Source of the DNA: Promethearchaeota archaeon
GTDB taxonomy: Archaea; Asgardarchaeota; Lokiarchaeia; Sigyniarchaeales; SOKP01
Reading direction: 5' to 3'
Length of the DNA stretch: 44,615 nucleotides
Assembly (NCBI GenBank): GCA_018238625.1
Contig: JABCSY010000023.1
Location: 1 to 44,615 of the forward strand
In this document: piece by piece, positions 15,422 through 24,320 of the stretch
Position numbering within the stretch: the stretch's first letter is position 1
Layout: the number at the start of each line of letters is the position of its first letter
The notes under the pieces: generated by a model
Database searches by the model: none
What the model saw: only the letters and a program-made list of their open reading frames with translations
Told to the model about the DNA's origin: nothing
Position numbers and translations under genes: made by a program

Positions 15422-17032
15422 TTAATTCTTTTTTACATATTTTTTTTTTATACTTATTAAGATTGCTACAACGGATAGAATGCTGAGAAGAAAGAATAGA
15501 TTATATCCCGGAATTATATCATCTGCTTGACCATAAGTACAAGAACCGTTATCGCTAAATTTGTTCCCTTTACAATTTGTTTCTACGATGCATTCATCAT
15601 TTCCCAGTAAGATATTTCCCGAAACGATGTTATAGTCACTACAAAATAAATGAATCCCAGTATCCTTGTTGTTATTTGCGGTGTTTCCCGAAATGGTGCT
15701 ATAATCGCTAAAAGATAAATATATCCCCGTTTCTGAGTTATTATTTGCAATGTTTCCCATAATATTGTTATTAATACTATGAAGTAAATATATCCCATAA
15801 GCACCTAGATTTGCGGTGTTTCCTGAAATGTTGTTATAATTACTATTAATTAGATATATCCCATAGAAACCTATATTTGCGGTATTTCTTGAAATGTTGT
15901 TATAATTACTATAAATTAAATAAATTCCCTTATTACAGTAAGAAACATCTAAATTTGATATCAATGAATCGTTGCAATTAACCAAAATTACTTGCCCAGC
16001 GCTTGTAAAATTGTTTGGTCCTAAATCTTTTTCATTGAGGTAATAATACAAAGGTTTTCCATTTACTAGATTTGTAGTATCTATGATAAGTGAAGTTAGC
16101 ATCTCAAGATTTCCAGATAAATCTAATCCACTTTCGTTCATTATATTTCCCGAAATGGTATCATCATTACTATTCCTTAAATATATCCCACAATGGTTGT
16201 AATTTAAGGTGTTTCCCGTAATGTTGTTATTATCTCCCTCTAAATATATCCCAAACCAATCATTATTTACTATATTTCCAGAAATGGTGTTATAGTCACA
16301 AAAAAGTAAATGTATCCCACGAAAGTCGTTATTATTTAAGATGTTTCCTAAAATGGTGTTATAATTACTATCAAATATATCTATTCCATTGCTACCCAGA
16401 TTTATTGTGTTTCCCGAAATGGTGTTATTATTAATATTACTCAAATATATTCCAAAACTATTACTATTTGCGGTGTTTCCTGAAATGGTGTTATTATTAC
16501 AACCCGATAAATATATCCCATACAAGTTGTTATTTACTATATTTTCCGAAATTGTGTTATTATTACAACCAGATAAATTTATCCCATTTCTACTCGATGA
16601 ACAAAAATTCGTGATTATCAGAGAATTGTTTACATTTGATAACCTGATTCCTGTATTATCAGTATTATAAAGTGTACAGTTTTCAATCCTAAAGTATACA
16701 GTGGAATTTTCGATTAAGATACAACTTCCTGAACCTCCCCCATTTATTACCGAATCCTCGATGACATAAGGGTCGGAATAAGTGCCAGTCCCTGTACAAT
16801 TTCCAGCGTTTTTAAAATCAACCCATCCTGACTTATTGATTATATGTATTTTTCCCGAAACAGCTGAGATTTTTAGATTTTTATTATTTAAATTAATCTC
16901 ATTGTTATATTCCGAACCTTTGTAGTTATAGCCCGTAATTAAAATAAGATTAATAATAATTACTGGTGATAAAGCGATAAGGATTCCTACAGCGATTAAA
17001 ATAATTATTTTTGATTTTGCATTTGATTTCAT
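15422..17032 (-). CDS. NosD-like beta-helix surface protein, long form
   Basis: The frame is open to 17104, but comparison with the two paralogues (14279 and 25339) fixes the start at the ATG at 17032 (MKSNAKSK). This gives 536 residues: signal helix, entry block (CTGTGTYSDPYVIED), about seven rungs, then an interruption with LVNGKPLYYYLNEKDLG (a loop typical of NosD proteins) and a second rung array, ending in a membrane helix and a Lys-rich tail. It is likely an extracellular, membrane-anchored binding protein. It is separated by 45 bp from the shorter paralogue downstream, so the pair is a tandem duplication in which the second half has diverged or been recombined. Confidence 0.85.
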   Translation of the reverse strand: MKSNAKSKIIILIAVGILIALSPVIIINLILITGYNYKGSEYNNEINLNNKNLKISAVSGKIHIINKSGWVDFKNAGNCTGTGTYSDPYVIEDSVINGGGSGSCILIENSTVYFRIENCTLYNTDNTGIRLSNVNNSLIITNFCSSSRNGINLSGCNNNTISENIVNNNLYGIYLSGCNNNTISGNTANSNSFGIYLSNINNNTISGNTINLGSNGIDIFDSNYNTILGNILNNNDFRGIHLLFCDYNTISGNIVNNDWFGIYLEGDNNNITGNTLNYNHCGIYLRNSNDDTISGNIMNESGLDLSGNLEMLTSLIIDTTNLVNGKPLYYYLNEKDLGPNNFTSAGQVILVNCNDSLISNLDVSYCNKGIYLIYSNYNNISRNTANIGFYGIYLINSNYNNISGNTANLGAYGIYLLHSINNNIMGNIANNNSETGIYLSFSDYSTISGNTANNNKDTGIHLFCSDYNIVSGNILLGNDECIVETNCKGNKFSDNGSCTYGQADDIIPGYNLFFLLSILSVVAILISIKKKYVKKN

Positions 17033-17238
17033 ATTATTTTCGCAATATTGGAAAAATATAATTTGTATATAGTTAATAAGTAGGTTAAGTATCTTTAAAT
17101 ACATTTCAGTCTATTGCAGAGAAAAAAAGAATTACAGTAACAATGGATTACTCAATGTAAGCTAACGCTAGACATTAAATTCATCCGTTCATTTCAAATT
17201 TAAAATATCTCTCTTCTTAAATTCAAATATCAAAAAAA

Positions 17239-17580
17239 TTAAATTTCTTTTAAGAGAGGCTCTAAATATTTTTTCAGTTCTTTTACTTTCTCTGGATTTG
17301 GGGGATAGCCATTTGATATGCCTTTTGAAATTTCATTTTTCAACCATTCTTCAAACTCGTTAAATGTGTTTACATTTTTAAAAATGACATCAAATCCACC
17401 CTTTTCTTCATTCTTAATAAGTTCGGAAAGAAAAACAGAGATTATTAGATCCTTACTTTTTTCAATGTTTTCAGCTCCAATAGTTATGATGTTAAAATCA
17501 TCAAATAAATTGGCACAGTAGGTAAATATCTCGTCGTTTCCCCATCTCTGAATTTTGTCTTTTAAAAAATCTAATATCAA
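17239..17580 (-). pseudogene. 5'-truncated copy of the 21099-21578 gene
   Basis: The 113-residue frame matches residues from about 47 to the end of the 159-residue protein at 21099-21578 (DFLKDKIQRWGNDEIF, GISNGYPPxPEKxKELKK). Homology at DNA level runs from about 17220 to 17571 and then stops exactly where the 28-nt repeat (17572-17599) begins; the first 46 codons are missing. The ATA/ATG-type start at the break is probably not functional as a native start. It could still be expressed as a shortened protein, but the sharp breakpoint argues for a rearrangement product. Confidence 0.6.
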
Positions 17581-17599
17581 AATAACTTCTGCGTAGTAT
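17572..17599 (+). repeat. 28-nt direct repeat, copy 2
   Basis: One mismatch to 13943-13970. It abuts the breakpoint of the truncated gene copy, so it marks a junction of a rearranged segment. Confidence 0.6.
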
Positions 17600-17794
17600 C
17601 ATTTGATTTTTTATTTCATATATTTGAACTACTCTTTTTCGATGACTACAAAATTTTATATGATCGATTTTCCAAACTTCTCTAAATCGACTTTAATATA
17701 ATGAAGGCGTGATGCAAAAAAACAGTCCTAATGCGTTTATATATCTTTCATGAATTGTTGAACTTAGCTAATTTAATTAAAAATGTGAATAAAT

Positions 17795-20700
17795 ATGAAG
17801 TTTAAATCAATACAGAAATTAAAAAATAATTCAAATATATTGCTGGTAATTCTACTTATTTCAATGACTACCGTAATTCCAAGTTTATTAACAAGTATAC
17901 AGAGAGAGAAAGAGATTCTCATTGACGAGAAGGATAATAACGAAATTATTAATACACGACCACCCCAAGAATCTCATGTTTACTACGAAGACACGACCGG
18001 GACTGCAAGGGGTGTTTATGTGAGCGGAGATTATGTCTATGTGGCAGATGGAGATTCGGGTTTGGCGGTCATCGATATTTCTGACCCGACAAATCCAGGA
18101 ACGCCCATCTACGCAGATACGACTGGATCTGCATGGGGCGTTTATGTGAGCGGAGATTACGCCTATGTGGCGGATGGAGATTCGGGTTTGGCGGTCATCG
18201 ATATTTCTGACCCGACAAATCCAGAAACGCTTGTTTACGAAGATACGACCAAATGGGCATGTGATCTTTATGTGAGCGGAGATTATGCCTATATGGGAGA
18301 TCATAGTAGTGGTTTGGCGATCATCGATATTTCCAACCCGACAAACCCGGAATTGGCTGCTCAACGGGATACGACAGGGTATGCACGTTTCGTCTCCGTG
18401 AGCGGAGATTACGCCTATGTGGCAGATAGTGGTTCGGGTTTGGCGGTCATCGATATTACCGACCCAACAAACCCAGGGATGCCCGTTTACGAAAACACGA
18501 CAGGATGGGCATATTGCGTTTATGTAAGTGGAGATTATGTTTATGTGGCAGATTATGATTCGGGCTTGGCGGTCATTAATATTTTCGACCCGACAAACCC
18601 GGGAGCGCCTTTTTATGAGGATACGACTGGACATGCTTTTGGTGTGCATGTAAGCGGAGATCATGCCTATCTAGCATGTACTGGAGGCTTAGCAGTCATC
18701 GACATTTCCGATCCAATAAATCCGGGAACACCCATATACGAAGACTTGATCGGATATACATATGACATCTATGTGAGCGGAGATTACGCCTATGTTGCGT
18801 GTGGTGATTCGGGTTTGGTAGTCATCGATATTTCAGAGCCCATAAACCCAGAAACGCTTGGATCCAAAGATACGGGTGGAAATGCGGTTGGCATTTATGT
18901 GGATGGAGATTATGCCTATTTAGCTGATGCTTCAAGTTTGTCGATCATCAATGTTTCCGACCCGGCAAACCCGGGAATATTTGCTCCTAAAGCCACGCTT
19001 GGAGCTACTAATGATGTTTATGTGAGCGGAGATTATGCATATGTGGCGGATGGAGCTGGCTTGGCGGTCATCGATATTTCCGACCCGATAAACCCGGGAA
19101 CGGTCTTCTACGAAGACACGACCGGATATGCATATGATATTTACGTGAGCGGGGACTACGCTTATATGGCGGCTACATCGGGCTTGGCGGTTATTAATAT
19201 TTCCGACCCGACAGACCCGGGAACGCCCGATTATGCAGACACAACTGGGGGTGCTCGTGGCGTTTATGTAAGCGGAGATTACGCTTATGTGGCAGATACT
19301 CATTCAGGTTTGGCGATCATTAATATTTCTGACCCGACAAACCCGGAAACGCTTGTCTATGCAGACACGATTGGCTTTGCACATGACGTTTACGTGAGTG
19401 GAGATTTCGCCTATGTGGCAAATGGATGGAATGGATTGGCAGTTATTAATATTTCCGACCCGACAAACCCGGGAACGCCCTTCTACGAACCCACGGGCGG
19501 AGGTGCAGATGGCATTTATGTGAGCGGAGATTACGCCTATGTGGCAGATAGTGGTTCGGGTTTGGCGGTTATTGATATTTCCGACCCGACAGACCCAGAA
19601 ACGCTCGTCTATGAAGACACGGACGCAGATGCAAATGATGTTTACGTGAGTGGAGATTACGCTTATGTAGCGGATGGGGCTTCTGGATTGGTGGTCATTC
19701 AAATTCGAAAGAGGGTTGATATGGAAGACCCAATAATAACAAACGCTCCGAGCGACATCACCGTGGAAACGATATATACGGGGCAGAGCCTATCGTGGAC
19801 AGCAACTGATGCAAATCCAGACTCTTATACGATTGAATTGATTGGAACGGGTATAGAAGTAACATCTACACCTTGGGTTAATAATACGCCAATCGTATAT
19901 GATATACCAGATGGATTTAGCATAGGATCGTATATTTATAGGGTTAATTTCACAGATGATTATGGCAATTTTATCACCAATAGCGTCGTTTTTACAGTTG
20001 AAGACAAGACCGATCCTGTTATAACCGTTAGCCCTAATAATTTCACTGTGGAAGCGGGATATACGGGGCAGAGTTTGTCGTGGACAGCAACTGATGCAAA
20101 TCCAGACACTTACACGATTGAACTCCAAGGGTCAGGAAATGTAGCGGGACCTACCACTTGGACGAGCGGAAATTTTATTAACTACAATATTTCCGTAGGA
20201 TATAATGTAGGATCGTACATTTATACGGTTACTTTCACAGACGATTATGGAAACTTCATCACCGATAGCGTCAATTTTACAGTTGAAGATACGACAGATC
20301 CAATCCTCATAAGCGCTCCGAGCGATCGAATCGTGGAATATGGATACACCTTGCAGTACATTTCTTGGACGGTAACTGACTTCAATCCAAATAACTACAC
20401 GATAAATCTTCCCGTGATAGGGATCGTAGCAGGACCAATTGTCTGGATGTCTGGCGTAGAGTTTACATATCATATCCCAGACGGTCTTGCTCTAGGCGAC
20501 TATGTGTACGAACTTATCATCTGGGATGACTTTGGTTATTATTTATTTGACACCGTTATATTTACAGTAGTTGATACGACCAATCCAATCATAATAAGCG
20601 CTCCAAACGATCTAACCTTAGAAGAGGGATACATAGGGCAGAGTCTGTCTTGGACGGCAACGGACTTAGATTCTTGCTCTTACACGATTGAGCTTATTGG

Positions 20701-20977
20701 GTCAGGGATAGTATTACTACCAATTTCCTGGACATCTGGCGTACCAATTACATATGACATCCCGGAAGGCTTGACTCCTGGTGTTTATATATATAACATA
20801 ACTTTTAGAGACCAAAGCGTAAATACTATCTCGGACACAGTTACGGTAACTATTAATTCAATCGATGATGAAACGCCTGCAATTCCATTTGGTAATTATT
20901 TCTTAATATTCATTGGATTCAGCATAATTTACTTAAGTTTTAAGAAAAAACGCCAAATTGTTCGCGAATCCAAATAA
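17795..20977 (+). CDS. Giant LVIVD-propeller / Ig-like surface protein
   Basis: A 1060-residue protein. An N-terminal signal helix (about 15-33) leads to 14 LVIVD-type repeats of about 42 residues (61 to about 637; pattern GVYVSGDYAYVADxxSGLAVIDISDPTNP), each one blade of a beta-propeller. Fourteen blades could form two seven-bladed propellers. Four Ig/cadherin-like domains of about 90 residues follow (about 645-1015; each opening with DPxIxxAPxDxTVE and containing QSLSWTATD and a GxYxYxxxxxD motif). A C-terminal membrane helix (about 1029-1048) and a basic tail anchor it. It should be a large cell-surface binding or adhesion protein. The repeats are very alike as DNA, which suggests recent expansion or homogenisation. 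The many antisense frames over this gene are shadows of the repeats. Confidence 0.9.
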   Translation: MKFKSIQKLKNNSNILLVILLISMTTVIPSLLTSIQREKEILIDEKDNNEIINTRPPQESHVYYEDTTGTARGVYVSGDYVYVADGDSGLAVIDISDPTNPGTPIYADTTGSAWGVYVSGDYAYVADGDSGLAVIDISDPTNPETLVYEDTTKWACDLYVSGDYAYMGDHSSGLAIIDISNPTNPELAAQRDTTGYARFVSVSGDYAYVADSGSGLAVIDITDPTNPGMPVYENTTGWAYCVYVSGDYVYVADYDSGLAVINIFDPTNPGAPFYEDTTGHAFGVHVSGDHAYLACTGGLAVIDISDPINPGTPIYEDLIGYTYDIYVSGDYAYVACGDSGLVVIDISEPINPETLGSKDTGGNAVGIYVDGDYAYLADASSLSIINVSDPANPGIFAPKATLGATNDVYVSGDYAYVADGAGLAVIDISDPINPGTVFYEDTTGYAYDIYVSGDYAYMAATSGLAVINISDPTDPGTPDYADTTGGARGVYVSGDYAYVADTHSGLAIINISDPTNPETLVYADTIGFAHDVYVSGDFAYVANGWNGLAVINISDPTNPGTPFYEPTGGGADGIYVSGDYAYVADSGSGLAVIDISDPTDPETLVYEDTDADANDVYVSGDYAYVADGASGLVVIQIRKRVDMEDPIITNAPSDITVETIYTGQSLSWTATDANPDSYTIELIGTGIEVTSTPWVNNTPIVYDIPDGFSIGSYIYRVNFTDDYGNFITNSVVFTVEDKTDPVITVSPNNFTVEAGYTGQSLSWTATDANPDTYTIELQGSGNVAGPTTWTSGNFINYNISVGYNVGSYIYTVTFTDDYGNFITDSVNFTVEDTTDPILISAPSDRIVEYGYTLQYISWTVTDFNPNNYTINLPVIGIVAGPIVWMSGVEFTYHIPDGLALGDYVYELIIWDDFGYYLFDTVIFTVVDTTNPIIISAPNDLTLEEGYIGQSLSWTATDLDSCSYTIELIGSGIVLLPISWTSGVPITYDIPEGLTPGVYIYNITFRDQSVNTISDTVTVTINSIDDETPAIPFGNYFLIFIGFSIIYLSFKKKRQIVRESK
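17975..19706 (+). repeat. Coding tandem repeat, 14 units of about 126 bp
   Basis: The DNA encoding the LVIVD blades repeats with a period of about 126 bp; segments such as GTGAGCGGAGATTACGCC recur in most units. It is a hotspot for unequal recombination and for assembly collapse, so the unit number may vary between strains or be misassembled. Confidence 0.8.
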
Positions 20978-20994
20978 TAAACAAAAATTAACAA

Positions 20995-21005
20995 TTTTTT
21001 TTTTT
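20995..21005 (+). terminator. T-tract terminator after the surface-protein gene
   Basis: A run of 11 T starts about 17 nt after the stop of the large surface-protein gene. Confidence 0.45.
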
Positions 21006-21098
21006 ACTTATCACTTAAATAAGTATTTTCGACTTTCATATCAGCTACAAGAATATATTATGAAGGATCAAGCTTATTTTTCAATAAATTCAAATAAA

Positions 21099-21578
21099 TT
21101 AAATTTCTTTTAAGATAGTCTCTAAATGTTTTTTTAGTTCTTTTGCCTTTTCGGGATCTGGGGGATAGCCATTTGATATGCCTTTTGAGATTTCGCTTTG
21201 CAACCATTCTTCAAACTCGTTAAATTTGTTCACATTTTTAAAAATTATATCAAGTCCGCTCTCATCTTCATTCTTAATAAGGTCGGAGAGAAAAACAGAG
21301 ATTATTAGTTCCTTAGCTTTTTCAATATTTTCAACTCCAATAGTTATGATGTTAAAGTCTTCAAACAAATTGGCACAGTAAGTAAATATCTCGTCGTTTC
21401 CCCATCTCTGAATTTTGTCTTTTAAAAAATCTAACACGCCAAGAAGGTCTAAAGGGTTTTTTCCTTTTTTAAGTTTGAAAACGACGCCATTTTCGGTTAA
21501 CTCTCTATTTTTTAAGAGTAAATCGTTTAGCGCTTTAATAACTTCACTTTTTTCAGACGAAGAATCTATTATGGGCAT
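21099..21578 (-). CDS. Uncharacterised protein, full-length paralogue of 17239
   Basis: A 159-residue soluble, helical and charged protein with a conserved central block (QRWGNDEIFTYCANLFEDFN), a hydrophobic middle segment (IITIG) and a C-terminal GISNGYPPDPEKAKELKK. No catalytic motif is obvious, and I do not recognise the family. A 3' portion of the gene is duplicated at 17239-17580, which helps define its borders. It lies between the large surface protein and the RPA-like gene, without evident operon linkage to either. Confidence 0.55.
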   Translation of the reverse strand: MPIIDSSSEKSEVIKALNDLLLKNRELTENGVVFKLKKGKNPLDLLGVLDFLKDKIQRWGNDEIFTYCANLFEDFNIITIGVENIEKAKELIISVFLSDLIKNEDESGLDIIFKNVNKFNEFEEWLQSEISKGISNGYPPDPEKAKELKKHLETILKEI

Positions 21579-21714
21579 ATAATTATCAAATTATTCTTTT
21601 CTTTTAAGAAATTCATCTAAAACTTGATTTTAATTTTTTTATTTAAATAATTAAAACTTTAATTTGAATTTATACTAAATTGTATAATTAGTTAAAGTAG
21701 GAATAAGTAGGAAA

Positions 21715-22644
21715 ATGAGCGATTCAGTAGAAGAGTTGTACCAAAAATTGCTAGCTTCTGGCTTCACGGAGGTTGAATTGGAAAAGCAGGTCAAGAACAA
21801 AGCCAAAGAGTTCGGTGGATTCATGTCGGAGCAAGGTATTTTGTTCGTTATCGCTAAAGAAAATGGGATTTATCTTCAATCGTCCGATATTAATGAGCAA
21901 TTGTATAAAGAGTTTGAAGAAGAGATTGACTACGACGATTTCACGATCGATATATCAGAAATTAAAGAGGATATGACCATCATTGTGTTATTAGGAAAAA
22001 TACTCCAAGTTTATGAGACACGCGAATTTACAAGAAAGGACGGGACTCCGGGTATCGTTGGCTCATTTCTATTAGGAGATATTTCGCAGACGATAAAAGT
22101 TATTTTATGGGACGATAAAGTTAATATTACAAAAAATGAATTCTTCAGAAAAAACGAATTAATTCGTATAATTGGAGGATATTGTAGAATGGGTAGAGAT
22201 AGCAACCTCGAAGTACATTTAGGAAAAAAAGGTAGAATCGTACTTTCTCCTCAAAACGTAAGTAAAAATGCAGAGAGGAAATTAAATAATCTTGAATACG
22301 ATCAAAACCAAATTGATTCACCGCAGAAACTTACATCTAAAATTAAGGATTTAATAGAGCGATATAAGTACATAAAAATAATCCAAGGCTTAATTCAGAT
22401 CGAAGAATTTAAAGAAGTTAACACAAAATCAGGTGAAAAAACGTTTTTACTTAAGGTAATACTTAGCGACGAATCTAAGGAAATTCGAGTAATAATTTGG
22501 GGAATGAACGCTATTGAATGTTTAAAAGTACTAAGCAACGGAGATTTCGTCGAGATTACGAATCTCGCTGTTAAACAAAATACCTACACAGATGAAAAAG
22601 AATTATTATTTACCAAACACTCTGTTTTTAGAATAGTTTATTAA
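21715..22644 (+). CDS. Replication protein A-like single-strand DNA-binding protein
   Basis: The N-terminus has the helical region typical of archaeal RPA (EFGGFMSEQGILFVIAKENG, about 32-51). Two OB folds follow: the first at about 85-180 (REFTRKDGTPGIVGSFLLGD, with VILWDD), the second at about 215-309 (EFKEVNTKSGEKTFLLKVIL, with VIIWG). Archaeal RPA coats single-stranded DNA in replication and repair. No zinc finger is visible, and at 309 residues it is shorter than multi-OB forms. It is convergent with the small GTPase gene downstream. Other OB-fold proteins (for example RPA-associated COG3390-like) are less likely because of the N-terminal region. Confidence 0.8.
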   Translation: MSDSVEELYQKLLASGFTEVELEKQVKNKAKEFGGFMSEQGILFVIAKENGIYLQSSDINEQLYKEFEEEIDYDDFTIDISEIKEDMTIIVLLGKILQVYETREFTRKDGTPGIVGSFLLGDISQTIKVILWDDKVNITKNEFFRKNELIRIIGGYCRMGRDSNLEVHLGKKGRIVLSPQNVSKNAERKLNNLEYDQNQIDSPQKLTSKIKDLIERYKYIKIIQGLIQIEEFKEVNTKSGEKTFLLKVILSDESKEIRVIIWGMNAIECLKVLSNGDFVEITNLAVKQNTYTDEKELLFTKHSVFRIVY

Positions 22645-22661
22645 CCTAAAGATTAGATATT

Positions 22662-22670
22662 AAAAAAAAA
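22662..22670 (-). terminator. U-tract terminator for the small-GTPase gene
   Basis: Read on the minus strand this is a run of nine T, 29 nt after the GTPase stop; it lies between convergent genes. Confidence 0.35.
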
Positions 22671-22698
22671 GATTTATGTAAATAATTGCAGACTTAAG

Positions 22699-23211
22699 TT
22701 AAAATCTATTTAACATTATTCTTGTTAAATTTTCAAACGATTTTTCTACGTTTTCACCCGTCTTGCTAGAGCATTCCGTAAAACCGCTAAATCCCTTTAC
22801 TTTAGCTATTTTTTTTCCTTCTTTAAAAGTAATTTCTCTAATTATATCTAAATCCGCTTTACCGCCAAGTAAAAGAAGTGGAATTTGGTCCTCTCTACCA
22901 TTTATAACGGATAACCAATTGTCAATGTGAGCAAGAGATGGATAATTTGTAACATCATACATTAAGATTGCTCCCATAGCGCCATTTATATATTTAGGTA
23001 AGATGAATCGAAATCTTTCCTCCCCACCAAAATCCCAGATCATAAGCTTTACCTTTTTTCCATCAACTTCAAAGGTTTTAGTTTCAAAATCAACTCCGAT
23101 AGTCATCTGAGAATCTGATATGAATAAATCTGTTTTAAATCTTTTTGTTAATGTTGTTTTTCCGCAACCTGCATCACCGAATATAACAATCTTAAAAATA
23201 GCGTCAAGCAT
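22699..23211 (-). CDS. Rab/Ras-like small GTPase, divergent
   Basis: A 170-residue single-domain GTPase. G1 is GDAGCGKT (12-19), G2 the Thr of MTIGVDF (T37), G3 WDFGGEERF (59-67, in place of DTAGQE), G4 GKAD (117-120, in place of NKxD), and G5 SSK (148-150). The fold and length match the Rab/Ras class found in many copies in Asgard archaea. G4 lacks the usual Asn, so guanine recognition may differ. No C-terminal cysteine motif for prenylation is present. The gene is monocistronic and has no GAP/GEF candidate beside it. The target process is unknown; by family analogy it could control membrane or cytoskeletal processes. Confidence 0.85.
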   Translation of the reverse strand: MLDAIFKIVIFGDAGCGKTTLTKRFKTDLFISDSQMTIGVDFETKTFEVDGKKVKLMIWDFGGEERFRFILPKYINGAMGAILMYDVTNYPSLAHIDNWLSVINGREDQIPLLLLGGKADLDIIREITFKEGKKIAKVKGFSGFTECSSKTGENVEKSFENLTRIMLNRF

Positions 23212-23581
23212 GTTATCCTAATTAAAACTCTTTAATTTTCTTAAATACGCCTTTTTTATAAAAAATAATACAAATCTAGACATAAAAGTTTTAATATTTA
23301 AATCTTTTCTAAATACTTAACCCGTTTTATATTTTTTCCATGCTGATTAATGAAAAAAGCATATACAGAAATTTTTATAGTTGGTTTTCCTTTTTGTCCT
23401 ATGAATTGAAGGAAAAGATTTTTCATCTAAATAATCTCATATATAATAGATTCTTCTTTTCAAGATTAGAGGAGAGGAGCTTAGTTAATTATTAACGAAT
23501 TAAACATTGTAGAAATCTTTTTTTATTTATATATTCAAGATTAGTTTTATCGAATAGATATTTTTTATTCAAATTAACAGG
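23212..23581. other. Intergenic, nothing recognised
   Basis: AT-rich 370-bp divergent spacer between the GTPase gene and the DUF998 gene. It holds short A/T runs and probable TATA-like stretches for both directions (for example 23521-23533, plus strand) but no ORF or RNA that I can support. Confidence 0.4.
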
Positions 23582-24271
23582 TTGGATAGCGTGATAACCG
23601 AGCAAAAATTAAAGTCTAATGTAGATTTCGGGTTAATAGCAAAAAAAAGTTCGGAAGAGCGAGTTTTAGAACTCTTAAATAAATTATTGTTGTACGGAAG
23701 CTTTTTTTACGTGTTTTGCCTTTCTACTAGCATAATAACTGCTTATTTTTTCGGTTATAGCATTTTCACCCACTACATCAGCGACCTCGGTCGCAAAGCC
23801 GTGTTTCCTTTTTCGTGGTCGCACGACGCTTTTTGCGTGTTTGCAGGTTTAATAAGCGTTCCGGTAACCTTTAGTTTTAACAAAAAGCTAAAGGTTCGGT
23901 ACAAAAACTCGAAGCATTCTTTATTATTTTCGAAAATTGGGTTAGTTTCAGGCGTTGCTGGCAACCTCGGGTTAGTTTTCGTAGGAATTTTTAGCTTGGA
24001 TCGAGCTGGGCCTGGACAAATATACCACGGAATTTCTGCTTTTTTCGCTTTTAGCGGCATAGCAGTTTCCATTTTCTTTTTCTCGCTAAACATAGTTTTA
24101 TCTCACGAGTGCAATTTGAAAAAGTTGGGCGCCTATGGTCTGGTAGTTCCGCTAGTTTTACTCTTTTTATATTGCGTCGTCGTGACACCTATATTAGAAT
24201 GGCTTTTTTACTACTCAATTATAGCTTTTCTCTTAGCTCTGGATTGTTACGTGTTCAAAAACACGCATTGA
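23582..24271 (+). CDS. DUF998-like integral membrane protein
   Basis: A 229-residue protein with six hydrophobic helices. It contains FTHYISDLG (about 60-68), the family motif of DUF998 proteins (S/T-HxxSDLG), and further short matches (AGPGQIYHG). The start is TTG at 23582, with a GTG at 23591 as alternative. DUF998 proteins are of unknown function, sometimes linked to lipid or stress processes. A second member is encoded at 40330-40989 on the other strand. Confidence 0.75.
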   Translation: MDSVITEQKLKSNVDFGLIAKKSSEERVLELLNKLLLYGSFFYVFCLSTSIITAYFFGYSIFTHYISDLGRKAVFPFSWSHDAFCVFAGLISVPVTFSFNKKLKVRYKNSKHSLLFSKIGLVSGVAGNLGLVFVGIFSLDRAGPGQIYHGISAFFAFSGIAVSIFFFSLNIVLSHECNLKKLGAYGLVVPLVLLFLYCVVVTPILEWLFYYSIIAFLLALDCYVFKNTH

Positions 24272-24320
24272 TAAATTTTATTAGTTCAAAAATGAAATTT
24301 ATATCAATTTTTTAGTTTAT

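Noticed and set aside
14536..16670. Plus-strand frames over the beta-helix genes
   Set aside because: Repetitive, Cys/Tyr- or Ile-rich shadows of the repeat DNA on the other strand.
14400..17000. Regularly spaced similar segments, CRISPR-like at first sight
   Set aside because: The period of about 69 bp follows the codons of beta-helix rungs; units are degenerate and have no unique spacers between identical repeats.
17888..20473. Long antisense open frames over the LVIVD/Ig gene
   Set aside because: They mirror the period of the coding repeats (isoleucine- and cysteine-rich repeats such as HIGVISAHIN) and have no own signals; they are shadows.
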